A stretch of DNA of 50,310 nt from Streptomyces sp. S3(2020) (lineage in GTDB: Bacteria; Actinomycetota; Actinomycetes; Streptomycetales; Streptomycetaceae), in contig NZ_JABERD010000061.1 of assembly GCF_013044505.1 (NCBI RefSeq), forward strand, positions 1-50,310, in the 5' to 3' direction. Under the pieces are notes generated by a model. It did not search any database. It saw only the letters and a program-made list of their open reading frames with translations, and was not told the DNA's origin. The position numbers and the translations under genes are program-made. Shown one piece after another: positions 32,903 through 41,232 of the stretch; position 1 is the stretch's first letter, and each line of letters starts with the position of its first letter.

Positions 32903-34810
32903 TCAGCCGTGCTTGGCGCGGCTCGCGGTGCGACCGCGCTCCTTCTGGTCGAGCACGACCTTGCGGATGCGAACCGCCTCCGGGGTCACCTCGACGCACT
33001 CGTCGTCGCGGCAGAACTCGAGGGACTGCTCCAGGGAGAGTTTGCGCGGCGGGACGATCGCCTCGAACGAGTCGGCGGCGGCCGAGCGCATGTTGGTGAG
33101 CTTCTTCTCCTTGGTGATGTTCACGTCCATGTCGTCGGCGCGGGAGTTCTCGCCGACGATCATGCCCTCGTACACCTCGGTGCCGGGGTCGGTGAACAGC
33201 ACGCCGCGCTCCTGGAGGTTCGTCATCGCGAACGCGGTGACGGCACCGGAGCGGTCGGCGACCAGCGAACCGTTGTTACGGGTCGTCAGGGTGCCGAACC
33301 ACGGCTCGTGGCCCTCGTGGATGGAGTGGGCGATGCCCGTGCCGCGCGTACCGGTCAGGAACTCGGTACGGAAGCCGATGAGACCGCGGGAGGGGACGAC
33401 GAACTCCAGGCGGACCCAGCCCGAGCCGTGGTTCGACATGTTGTCCATGCGGCCCTTGCGGACACCCATGAGCTGCGTGACCGCGCCCATGTGCTCCTCG
33501 GGCACGTCGATCGTCATGCGCTCGACGGGCTCGTACGTCTTGCCGTCGACCTGCTGGGTGACGACCTGCGGCTTGCCGATGGTCAGCTCGAAGCCCTCGC
33601 GGCGCATCTGCTCGACCAGGATGGCGAGCGCGAGCTCACCACGGCCCTGGACCTCCCAGGCGTCCGGGCGCTCGGTGTCGAGGACGCGCAGCGAGACGTT
33701 ACCGATCAGCTCGCGGTCCAGGCGGTCCTTGACCTGGCGGGCGGTGACCTTGCGGTCCTTGACCACGGACTTGGCCTGAGCGCCCTTGCCGGTGGCGCCG
33801 CGGCCGACCATCGGCGAGGTGTTGGTACCGATGGTCATGGAGATCGCCGGCTCGTCGACCGTGATCAGCGGCAGCGCGATCGGGTTCTCGGTGTCGGCGA
33901 GGGTCTCGCCGATCATGATGTCCGGGATACCGGCGACGGCACAGATGTCACCCGGGCCGGCCATCTCGGCGGGCTTGCGGGTGAGCGCCTCGGTCATCAG
34001 CAGCTCGGTGATGCGGACGTTGGACATCGAACCGTCACGCTTGATCCAGGTGACGGTCTGGCCCTTGCGCAGCTCGCCCTGCTCGACGCGGAGCAGCGCG
34101 ATACGGCCGAGGAAGTTGTCGGCGTCCAGGTTGGTGACGTGCGCCTGGAGCGGGGCGGCCTCGTCGTACTCGGGGGCCGGGACGTGCGACAGGATCGTGG
34201 AGAAGAACGGCTCCAGGCTGTTGCTGTCGGCCGGGACGGTGCCGTCCTCGGGCTTGGTGAGCGAGGCCACACCGTCACGCGCACACGCGTAGACGATGGG
34301 GAACTCGATCTGCTCCTCGTCCGCGTCCAGGTCCAGGAAGAGGTCATAGGTCTCGTTGACGACCTCTTCGATCCGGGAGTCCGGGCGGTCCGTCTTGTTG
34401 ATGCACAGGATCACCGGCAGACGCTGCTGGAGCGCCTTGCGCAGCACGAAGCGGGTCTGGGGCAACGGGCCCTCGGAGGCGTCGACGAGCAGCACCACCG
34501 CGTCCACCATCGACAGACCGCGCTCGACCTCGCCACCGAAGTCGGCGTGGCCCGGGGTGTCGATGATGTTGATGGTGATGACGTCGCCGCCATCCTTCGG
34601 GTGGTACTTCACCGCCGTGTTCTTGGCGAGGATCGTGATGCCCTTCTCACGCTCCAGGTCGTTCGAGTCCATCATTCGGTCGTCGAGCGACTCGGCGGCG
34701 TGCGCGGCGAAGGCACCGGCCTGCTTCAGCATGGCGTCGACGAGGGTCGTCTTGCCGTGGTCGACGTGGGCGACGATGGCGACATTACGGATGTCGTGGC
34801 GCGTGGCCAT
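32903..34810 (-). CDS. typA: Translational GTPase TypA/BipA
   Basis: A 635-residue ribosome-associated GTPase of the EF-G-like family, acting in ribosome assembly and stress or cold adaptation. G1 is AHVDHGKTT at residues 14-22, the switch I region ends REKGITILAKN, G3 is DTPGHADFGGE, G4 NKTDRPDS, and the G5 region follows. Domain II, EF-G-like domains III and V (RGELALAILVEQMRREGFEL; VVPSRGLIGFRTEFLTGTRG) and the TypA-specific C-terminal domain (NNGSLVADRSG, VTPEAVRIRKVVLD) are all present. Length is normal. It is monocistronic, ended by a strong hairpin. Its position beside the BldK-like system supports the synteny used to name that system. Confidence 0.96.
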   Translation of the reverse strand: MATRHDIRNVAIVAHVDHGKTTLVDAMLKQAGAFAAHAAESLDDRMMDSNDLEREKGITILAKNTAVKYHPKDGGDVITINIIDTPGHADFGGEVERGLSMVDAVVLLVDASEGPLPQTRFVLRKALQQRLPVILCINKTDRPDSRIEEVVNETYDLFLDLDADEEQIEFPIVYACARDGVASLTKPEDGTVPADSNSLEPFFSTILSHVPAPEYDEAAPLQAHVTNLDADNFLGRIALLRVEQGELRKGQTVTWIKRDGSMSNVRITELLMTEALTRKPAEMAGPGDICAVAGIPDIMIGETLADTENPIALPLITVDEPAISMTIGTNTSPMVGRGATGKGAQAKSVVKDRKVTARQVKDRLDRELIGNVSLRVLDTERPDAWEVQGRGELALAILVEQMRREGFELTIGKPQVVTQQVDGKTYEPVERMTIDVPEEHMGAVTQLMGVRKGRMDNMSNHGSGWVRLEFVVPSRGLIGFRTEFLTGTRGTGIAHSIHEGHEPWFGTLTTRNNGSLVADRSGAVTAFAMTNLQERGVLFTDPGTEVYEGMIVGENSRADDMDVNITKEKKLTNMRSAAADSFEAIVPPRKLSLEQSLEFCRDDECVEVTPEAVRIRKVVLDQKERGRTASRAKHG

Positions 34811-34944
34811 AGTGCGGCGTACTCCCGGAGTCTTAGGAAGGGGCGTCGCGTACGTCTGGTGTTACGCGGACCCTGCCGGGCTGTACATGCCACGGCCTCA
34901 CCCCATGGTACGTGGCGTTGACGGTGACGGCCTCCGCAGGGGGT

Positions 34945-35544
34945 TCAGGCCTCCTCGCGGGCCCGGGATCCGACCGGGCAGCTCCGTACGGCGGCCTCGT
35001 GGGCGGCGGTGTCCTGCCGGGGTTCGTCGGCGCAGGACAGGAAGCCGGTCCCGGCGGTGTCCCAGCTGCGTACATGCCCCTTGACCGGGTCTCCGCTCGC
35101 ACAGGTGTACGTGAAGTCGGCGTCGACCATGCGCAGCGAGTCCCAGGAGTAGTACGTGCCCTTCGTGAGCCCGGTCTCCTCCCCGTAGTAGGTGTCGTAG
35201 CGGGTGTCCTCCCGGTCGGAGGGGTCGGCGAGCGGCTCCTCGACCTTCAGGTGCCTGCCCAGCGCGAGGATCACCTCCCCGGCGGTCGTGCCGTCCGGCA
35301 CGGGGCTCACCGCGGGCCGGTAGGTCAGGGTGTCGTCGGACCTGAGCCGGGCGTTGTAGGACGCCGCGCTCTTCTTGATCACGATGGGGTCGGCCAGCCG
35401 GATCAGCTTCTGTGTGCGGGTGACGCCCGACCATGTGTACGTCCCGTCCGCACAGTCCCCGGACCGGTCCTCCGTGTCTCCGCCACAGGCCGTCAGTCCC
35501 GCCCCGAGGGCCACCACCGTCGCCCCCACCACCCAGCCGCGCAT
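34945..35544 (-). CDS. Cysteine-containing secreted lipoprotein of unknown function
   Basis: A 199-residue protein with signal peptide MRGWVVGATVVALGAGL and lipobox LTAC, followed by GGDTEDRSG. Four further cysteines (GDCADG, YTCASG, FLSCADE, VRSCPVG) could form two disulfides outside the cell. The body reads as a small beta-rich domain (GTYTWSGVTRTQKLIRL, ASYNARLRSDDTLTYRP). I do not recognise a family. It is 90 bases downstream of the orphan peptide-binding lipoprotein gene, but a strong hairpin lies between, so independent or reduced expression is likely. The ribosome site GGAGAGGA is reasonably spaced. A much longer frame covering this region to 37863 is not supported upstream. Confidence 0.75.
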   Translation of the reverse strand: MRGWVVGATVVALGAGLTACGGDTEDRSGDCADGTYTWSGVTRTQKLIRLADPIVIKKSAASYNARLRSDDTLTYRPAVSPVPDGTTAGEVILALGRHLKVEEPLADPSDREDTRYDTYYGEETGLTKGTYYSWDSLRMVDADFTYTCASGDPVKGHVRSWDTAGTGFLSCADEPRQDTAAHEAAVRSCPVGSRAREEA

Positions 35545-35573
35545 CCCCGTCGTCCTCTCCCCCGGCCGTACGA

Positions 35574-35608
35574 CGGCCGCCACCCCGCTTCCTGCGGGGT
35601 GGCGGCCG
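35574..35608 (-). terminator. Terminator of the orphan peptide-binding lipoprotein gene
   Basis: CGGCCGCCACCCCGC at 35574-35588 pairs perfectly over 15 bases with GCGGGGTGGCGGCCG at 35594-35608 around a TTCCT loop. It lies 25 bases past the stop codon at 35634. Confidence 0.9.
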
Positions 35609-35633
35609 ACCATGTGCTGAGGAGGATGATCTC

Positions 35634-37856
35634 CTACTTTTCTGTGGGGCTCGCCGCAGGCCCCGCGCCCTTCTTCAGGAAGCCCATGTCCTCGTAGACC
35701 GGGGTCTGGAAGCCGAAGGCACCCGCGTTCACCACGGTCTTCCTCGCCGCCGTCAGCTGGGGCCGCTGGTACAGCGGGATGGACCCCGCCGCCGCCCAGA
35801 TGCGGGAGTCGGCCTTGCGGATCAGGCCCCGGCTCTCGTGCTCGTCCAGCGTCGCCATCGCCTGGTCGAAGAGCTGGTCCACCTGGTCGGTGCCGACCCG
35901 CGTGTAGTTCTGCTCGACGTTCAGCGAGCCGTCGGCCGCCGGGACCGGCTTGGCGTAGATCGGGCGGCCGTCGGTGGCGGGGAAGGCGGAGGCGGGCCAG
36001 GAGTACAGCGCGAGGTCGTACTGACCCGAGGCGATGTGGTCCTTGAAGTAGCTCTCGTCCTCGACCTTGGAGATCTCGGTGCTGATACCGACCTTCCGCA
36101 GCATCCCCGAGATCCGGTCGGCCACCGTACGCAGGGTCTGCGAGCCCGGGCCCGACGGCAGGACGAAGCGGAGCGTGAGCTGCTTGCCGTCCTTGGCCAG
36201 CGCGCCCGCCGCGGTGCCCGCCGGCGCGGCGGTGCCCCGCGGGGCGTACGCGCCCGGCGCCCCGCCCTGCTTCAGCTTGTTCGTGTACTGCTTGCCGTCC
36301 TGGGCGAGGTGCTTGGTGCCCTCTTTCCGCTCCCCCTCGTGGGGGCGCTTCTTCTCCCGGTCGGCCTCGCGGCGCGCCTTGTCGTCCTCGCCGACGATGT
36401 ACGTGTCGTCGTCGCTCTCCGACTCGTCCCCCGCCTTCTCTCCCTTGGCCCCGGCCGCCTTCTCCCCCTTCTTCTCCTCCTTGACCGGACCGCCCCGCAC
36501 CCACCCGGCGTCCGCGAGCAGTGCCTGTGCCTCCGCGGTGTCCTGGCCGCCCAGCGCGCCGCTGTTGTCGGCGTACGCGGCCTGGCCGGAGAGCGCGAGG
36601 TGGCTGCCGACCGGTTCGGCGGGCAGGCCCAGCGGTGTCAGGACCACCGAGGCGAGGGCCTCCCGGTCCAGGGCGCGGGCCACGGCACGGCGGACCCGCT
36701 CGTCGGCGAGGGGGCCGTCGGCGCCGTTGAGGGCGAGCTGGGTGTAGGCGGGCTCCAGGGAGCGGCGCACCTCGAAGCCGCGCAGCGCCTGCTGCTGACG
36801 GGCGTATGTCGTGACCGCCTTCCGCTGCTTCTCGCGGGCGCTGGTCTCCTCGTCGGCGGCGTCCTCGTCGGAGCCGTTGGCGACGGCCCAGGAGCGCAGG
36901 GAGTCGGCGGCACTGAGGTCGCTGCCGGGGCCCATCAGCGGGGTGCTGCCGGTGCCGCGCTTCGGGCCGGCGGCGACGGTGATCCGCTTGACCGACTCGG
37001 GGTCGATCTCGGCCAGGTCGAGCCTGCCCTCGGCCAGCGCGGCGGCCCGCTCGTCGCGCGGCACGGCGCGCAGCACGATCTCGTCCAGCTTGGCGGGGTG
37101 GCCCCACCAGCGCGGGTTGCGGTCGAGGGTGACCTCGTCGTCCTTGCGGTCGACCTTCTTCAGCCGGTAGGGCCCGGCGGTGACCTTGAGCTTCTTGCGC
37201 GCCGCGTCGTTGAAGGAGTCCGGGGTGCCCATGACGTCCTTCGGGTACAGCGGCGAGAACAGCGACTTCCAGTCGGCGTACGGCCGCGCGAAGGTGACCT
37301 TGACCTCCAGGTCGTCGTCTCCGCGCTCGATCCTCTCGATGCGGTCGTAGCCGGCGTTGCGGGCCGTCCAGTACGCGGTGTCCTTGCCGGACAGGGCACG
37401 CCACTGCGCGGCGAAGTCGGCGGCGCCGATCTCCCGGCCGTCGCTCCACACCGCCTGCTGGTTGAGCTTGTACAGCACGACCTGCTTGGGCTCGGTGTCG
37501 ACGACCTCGGCCTTCTCCAGGTAGTCGGGGTTGACCTGCGGACGCCCGTTCACGTCGAGCCGGTACATCGAGGGCAGGACGGCCTGGGCGACTCGGGTGG
37601 TGGTGCCGTCGGCGTCCGCCTGGAACGTGTTCAGCGTCTCCGGCACGGAGTCCACGGCCCAGCGCAGGGTCCCGCCGTCGGCGACCGCCGAGCGTGCCGC
37701 GGGCGCCACGTCCTGCCCGGCGACCGGTTCGCCGGCCGGATCCTCGGAGCTGCAACCGGCGAGCGCGGGCACGCTGAGCACCCCTGCGGTGAGGAAGGCG
37801 ACCGAGCGCATCACCGCGCCACGCGAAGGCCTGGGTCCGACGCCGTCGTGGGACAT
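35634..37856 (-). CDS. Orphan family 5 peptide-binding lipoprotein with charged insert
   Basis: A 740-residue substrate-binding lipoprotein. ATG 37856 has GGAGG 8 bases upstream. The signal peptide ends SVPALAGC (cysteine near residue 35). Family 5 segments are clear: DGGTLRWAVDSVPETLNTFQ, VWSDGREIGAADFAAQWRAL, TAGPYRLKKVD and a C-terminal FGFQTPVYEDMGFLKKG. An unusual lysine/glutamate/aspartate-rich insert at about residues 455-520 (KEEKKGEKAAGAKGEKAG, then ESESDDDTYIVGEDDKARRE) makes it longer than typical members. No permease or ATPase genes adjoin, so it may feed another importer or act as a sensor or chaperone. The gene is divergent from the sdh operon. Confidence 0.88.
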   Translation of the reverse strand: MSHDGVGPRPSRGAVMRSVAFLTAGVLSVPALAGCSSEDPAGEPVAGQDVAPAARSAVADGGTLRWAVDSVPETLNTFQADADGTTTRVAQAVLPSMYRLDVNGRPQVNPDYLEKAEVVDTEPKQVVLYKLNQQAVWSDGREIGAADFAAQWRALSGKDTAYWTARNAGYDRIERIERGDDDLEVKVTFARPYADWKSLFSPLYPKDVMGTPDSFNDAARKKLKVTAGPYRLKKVDRKDDEVTLDRNPRWWGHPAKLDEIVLRAVPRDERAAALAEGRLDLAEIDPESVKRITVAAGPKRGTGSTPLMGPGSDLSAADSLRSWAVANGSDEDAADEETSAREKQRKAVTTYARQQQALRGFEVRRSLEPAYTQLALNGADGPLADERVRRAVARALDREALASVVLTPLGLPAEPVGSHLALSGQAAYADNSGALGGQDTAEAQALLADAGWVRGGPVKEEKKGEKAAGAKGEKAGDESESDDDTYIVGEDDKARREADREKKRPHEGERKEGTKHLAQDGKQYTNKLKQGGAPGAYAPRGTAAPAGTAAGALAKDGKQLTLRFVLPSGPGSQTLRTVADRISGMLRKVGISTEISKVEDESYFKDHIASGQYDLALYSWPASAFPATDGRPIYAKPVPAADGSLNVEQNYTRVGTDQVDQLFDQAMATLDEHESRGLIRKADSRIWAAAGSIPLYQRPQLTAARKTVVNAGAFGFQTPVYEDMGFLKKGAGPAASPTEK

Positions 37857-38139
37857 GCCGCATACCTCCGGGGGTGCGCCGCCGGTTTGGATCACGTTTG
37901 GCGGTATATGGAGCTGATCAGATGTATGCGGCCACTGAAGAGGAAAGGGTTCGGCAGGGGGCGGCGACACGGCGAGGGCGGCGCCGAAGCCCACCCATGC
38001 GGCGCAATCCAGGGCGTACGGGGGGCGCGCACGGAGGCTCACGATCCGCCAATCCGTGCACGTCCCTTCACATGGGCCGGTGTGACGCGCAACACTCGCA
38101 GGCGCACATGAACGTTGCCGCCCCAAGTGAGGTCACGTC

Positions 38140-38430
38140 ATGGCCCTGCACGATGAACTGGCATCGGCCCAGCGCTCTCTCGACGAGCTGCTCCGGTATG
38201 TGAAACGCCTGGAACAGCAGTTGGGCAGCGGTGGTATCGAGATGCGCCGCGTCCGCATGGACGCCGACCGGCTCCGCGAGAGCCTCGCCCTGCTCAGGGA
38301 CGCCGACCCGGCGCTCGCGAAGGCCAAGCGTCCCGATCTGGTCTCCATCCCCGACACCCCGTACGACAACACCCTGTGGACGGACTCGGACGACGAGGGA
38401 CTCGGCGCCCGCGACCGCCACGCCCCCTGA
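38140..38430 (+). CDS. Small coiled-coil protein preceding Sdh1 genes
   Basis: A 96-residue protein with GTGAGG upstream of ATG 38140. Residues 2-62 are a heptad-rich amphipathic helix (LDELLRYVKRLEQQLG, MRRVRMDADRLRESLALLRD). The rest is an acidic flexible tail (PDTPYDNTLWTDSDDEG). No membrane segment is visible. It is 19 bases before the start of the anchor subunit gene and is surely co-transcribed with it. From memory, a protein of similar size (Rv0250c) precedes the sdh1 genes of Mycobacterium tuberculosis. It may be an accessory subunit or assembly factor of succinate dehydrogenase; the function is inferred only from position. Confidence 0.8.
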   Translation: MALHDELASAQRSLDELLRYVKRLEQQLGSGGIEMRRVRMDADRLRESLALLRDADPALAKAKRPDLVSIPDTPYDNTLWTDSDDEGLGARDRHAP

Positions 38431-38449
38431 AACCGACCGGAGTCCTGCG

Positions 38450-39271
38450 TTGGCCACTGGTACGGAACCCCATCCGAACAGCGGCGGTGTACGAACGGGT
38501 ACACGCGCCGCGATCGACGCCCCGCATCTGCGGACCGACCGCTGGTGGCTGGCGCCCGCCGCCACCGCGGCCGGGCTGCTCGTCTTCGTCGTGTGGTCGA
38601 CGTGGCGGGCCTTCGTCGACACGGACTACTACGCGGCACCCTACGTCTCGCCGCTCTACTCACCCTGTCTGGCGGAACGCTGCGAGCCCATGCACGCCGG
38701 CCCCAACTGGGAGATCTTCGGCAGCTGGTGGGCCCTGTCCCCCGCGATCCTCATCCTGATCTTCCCGCTCGGTTTCCGGCTGACCTGCTACTACTACCGC
38801 AAGGCCTACTACCGGGGCTTCTGGGCGTCCCCACCGGCCTGCGCGGTGGCCGAGCCGCACAAGAAGTACACCGGCGAGACCCGCTTCCCGCTGATCCTGC
38901 AGAACGTCCACCGGTACTTCTTCTACGCCGCGGTCCTGGTCGCCGGAGTCCTCACGTACGACACCGTGCTCACCTTCCGCGACGAGCACTACGAGTGGGG
39001 CCACATGGGTCTCGGCACCCTCGTGTTCCTGGTCAACACCGTGCTGATCTGGGCGTACACCATCTCCTGCCACTCCTGCCGGCACATCGTCGGCGGCCAG
39101 CTCAAGCACTTCTCCAAGCACCCGGTGCGCTACCGGATGTGGCGCTGGGTGGGGACGCTGAACGCCCGTCACATGATGCTGGCCTGGACGTCGTTGGCGA
39201 GCGTGACCCTCGCCGACGTCTACGTCTATCTCATCGCGTCCGGTGTCTTCGACGATCCGAGGTTCTTTTAA
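38450..39271 (+). CDS. Succinate dehydrogenase Sdh1-type membrane anchor subunit
   Basis: A 273-residue membrane protein with five helices: WWLAPAATAAGLLVFVVW, ALSPAILILIFPLGFRL, YFFYAAVLVAGVLTYDTVL, GTLVFLVNTVLIWAYTI and MMLAWTSLASVTLADVYVYL. The likely start is TTG 38450 with GGAG 8 bases upstream; no ATG or GTG is suitably placed. The motif SCHSCRH at the end of helix 4 has C207, H208, C210 and H212, two Cys and two His, suited to a Rieske-type [2Fe-2S] cluster as reported for mycobacterial Sdh1. Conserved TCYYYRKAYYRGFWASPPAC is also typical of the subfamily. It would pass electrons to menaquinone. Annotation pipelines may call it cytochrome b556-like or hypothetical. Confidence 0.85.
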   Translation: MATGTEPHPNSGGVRTGTRAAIDAPHLRTDRWWLAPAATAAGLLVFVVWSTWRAFVDTDYYAAPYVSPLYSPCLAERCEPMHAGPNWEIFGSWWALSPAILILIFPLGFRLTCYYYRKAYYRGFWASPPACAVAEPHKKYTGETRFPLILQNVHRYFFYAAVLVAGVLTYDTVLTFRDEHYEWGHMGLGTLVFLVNTVLIWAYTISCHSCRHIVGGQLKHFSKHPVRYRMWRWVGTLNARHMMLAWTSLASVTLADVYVYLIASGVFDDPRFF

Positions 39272-39288
39272 ATGGATGGGGCGTTCTG

Positions 39289-41232
39289 ATGTCCGTGGTC
39301 GACCGCCAGGAGTGGGACGTCGTCGTGGTGGGCGCCGGGGGCGCGGGCCTCCGCGCCGCCATCGAGGCCCGCGAGCGCGGCGCCCGTACGGCCGTGATCT
39401 GCAAGTCGCTGTTCGGCAAGGCGCACACGGTGATGGCCGAGGGCGGCATCGCGGCGGCGATGGCCAACGCCAACGAGCACGACAGCTGGCAGGTCCACTT
39501 CCGCGACACCATGCGCGGCGGCAAGTTCCTCAACCAGTGGCGGATGGCCGAACTGCACGCGCAGGAGGCCCCGGACCGGGTGTGGGAGCTGGAGACCTGG
39601 GGTGCCCTGTTCGACCGCACCAAGGACGGCCGGATATCCCAGCGCAACTTCGGCGGCCACGAGTACCCGCGCCTCGCCCATGTCGGCGACCGCACGGGTC
39701 TCGAACTCATCCGGACCCTCCAGCAGAAGATCGTCTCGCTCCAGCAGCAGGACAAGAAGGAGACCGGCGACTACGAGTCCCGGCTGAAGGTCTTCCAGGA
39801 GTGCACCGTCACCCGCGTCCTCAAGGACGGAAGCCGGGTCTCCGGAGTCTTCGCCTACGAGCGTGAATCCGGCCGCTTCTTCGTCCTGGAGGCCCCGTCC
39901 GTGGTCATCGCGACGGGCGGCATCGGCAAGTCCTTCAAGGTGACGTCGAACTCGTGGGAGTACACCGGCGACGGTCACGCACTGGCGCTGCTGGCGGGCG
40001 CGCCCCTGCTGAACATGGAGTTCGTGCAGTTCCACCCGACGGGCATGGTCTGGCCGCCGTCCGTGAAGGGCATCCTCGTCACGGAGTCCGTGCGCGGCGA
40101 CGGCGGGGTGCTGCGCAACTCCGAGGGCAAGCGGTTCATGTTCGACTACGTCCCGGACGTCTTCAAGGAGAAGTACGCCGAGTCGGAGGCCGAGGGCGAC
40201 CGCTGGTACGAGGACCCGGACCACAACCGGCGTCCCCCCGAGCTCCTGCCCCGCGACGAGGTGGCCAGGGCCATCAACTCCGAGGTGAAGGCGGGCCGCG
40301 GCTCCCCGCACGGCGGGGTCTTCCTCGACGTGTCGACGCGGATGCCAGCCGAGGTCATCAAACGCCGACTGCCGTCCATGTACCACCAGTTCAAGGAGCT
40401 GGCGGACGTCGACATCACCGCGGAGGCGATGGAGGTCGGACCCACCTGTCACTACGTGATGGGCGGTATCGCGGTCGAGTCCGACACGGCCGCCGCACGC
40501 GGGGTGCCGGGGCTGTACGCGGCCGGCGAGGTCGCGGGCGGCATGCACGGCTCGAACCGGCTCGGCGGCAACTCCCTGTCCGATCTGCTGGTGTTCGGCC
40601 GCAGGGCGGGCGAGCACGCGGCCGAGTACGCGGCGGCCCTGGCGTTCGAACGCCCCGCGGTGGACGAGGTCCAGATCGACGCGGCGGCCGCCGAGGCGCT
40701 GCGTCCCTACTCCGCGGAGTACCCGCCGACGGGCGCGCAGGACGCACGTCCGCCGGAGAACCCGTACACCCTCCACCAGGAGCTCCAGCAGGCCATGAAC
40801 GACCTCGTCGGCATCATCCGCCGCGAGCCCGAGATGAAGCAGGCCCTGGAGAAGCTGGCCGAGTTGCGGGTACGGGCCCGCCGGGCCGGCGTCGAGGGCC
40901 ACCGCCAGTTCAACCCCGGCTGGCATCTCGCCCTGGACCTCAGGAACATGCTGCTGGTCAGCGAGTGTGTGGCGCGGGCCGCGCTGGAGCGCACGGAATC
41001 CCGCGGCGGCCACACCCGCGAGGACCATCCGACGATGGACCGCAAGTGGCGCCGGATCAACCTCCTGTGCCAACTCACCGACCCCACCGGCGGACTGGCG
41101 GCCACGGACCCGGTCCACGGCCAGATCGACCTCACCCGTGAGACGACCGACCCCATCCGTTCCGACCTGCTCGCCCTCTTCGACAAGGAGGAGCTGGTCA
41201 AGTACCTCGCCGAAGAGGAGCTGTACGAGTGA
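39289..41232 (+). CDS. sdhA: Succinate dehydrogenase/fumarate reductase flavoprotein subunit (Sdh1 type)
   Basis: A 647-residue FAD-binding subunit. The Rossmann motif VVVVGAGGAGLRAAIEA is near the N-terminus. The histidine in KAHTVMAEGGIAAAM is the expected site of covalent FAD. Active-site blocks are FVQFHPTGMVWPP, ITESVRGDGG-like (VTESVRGDGG), VGPTCHYVMGGIAVE and AGEVAGGMHGSNRLGGNSL. The C-terminal domain (RREPEMKQALEKLAELR, NPGWHLALDLRNMLLVSECV) completes the fold. GGATGGGG precedes ATG 39289, 17 bases after the anchor gene stop. It oxidises succinate to fumarate at the cytoplasmic face. The Sdh1 subtype is inferred from length and the neighbouring anchor. Confidence 0.94.
   Translation: MSVVDRQEWDVVVVGAGGAGLRAAIEARERGARTAVICKSLFGKAHTVMAEGGIAAAMANANEHDSWQVHFRDTMRGGKFLNQWRMAELHAQEAPDRVWELETWGALFDRTKDGRISQRNFGGHEYPRLAHVGDRTGLELIRTLQQKIVSLQQQDKKETGDYESRLKVFQECTVTRVLKDGSRVSGVFAYERESGRFFVLEAPSVVIATGGIGKSFKVTSNSWEYTGDGHALALLAGAPLLNMEFVQFHPTGMVWPPSVKGILVTESVRGDGGVLRNSEGKRFMFDYVPDVFKEKYAESEAEGDRWYEDPDHNRRPPELLPRDEVARAINSEVKAGRGSPHGGVFLDVSTRMPAEVIKRRLPSMYHQFKELADVDITAEAMEVGPTCHYVMGGIAVESDTAAARGVPGLYAAGEVAGGMHGSNRLGGNSLSDLLVFGRRAGEHAAEYAAALAFERPAVDEVQIDAAAAEALRPYSAEYPPTGAQDARPPENPYTLHQELQQAMNDLVGIIRREPEMKQALEKLAELRVRARRAGVEGHRQFNPGWHLALDLRNMLLVSECVARAALERTESRGGHTREDHPTMDRKWRRINLLCQLTDPTGGLAATDPVHGQIDLTRETTDPIRSDLLALFDKEELVKYLAEEELYE

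Noticed and set aside
32652..33779. Plus-strand frame starting MSQPATTVFK upstream of typA
   Set aside because: Starts in AT-richer intergenic DNA without a ribosome site and runs through the typA terminator and antisense to typA.
34945..37863. A 972-codon minus-strand frame joining the Cys-rich lipoprotein to upstream sequence
   Set aside because: Only the last 199 codons look coding, beginning with a signal peptide. The rest is a shadow of the 740-residue binding protein.
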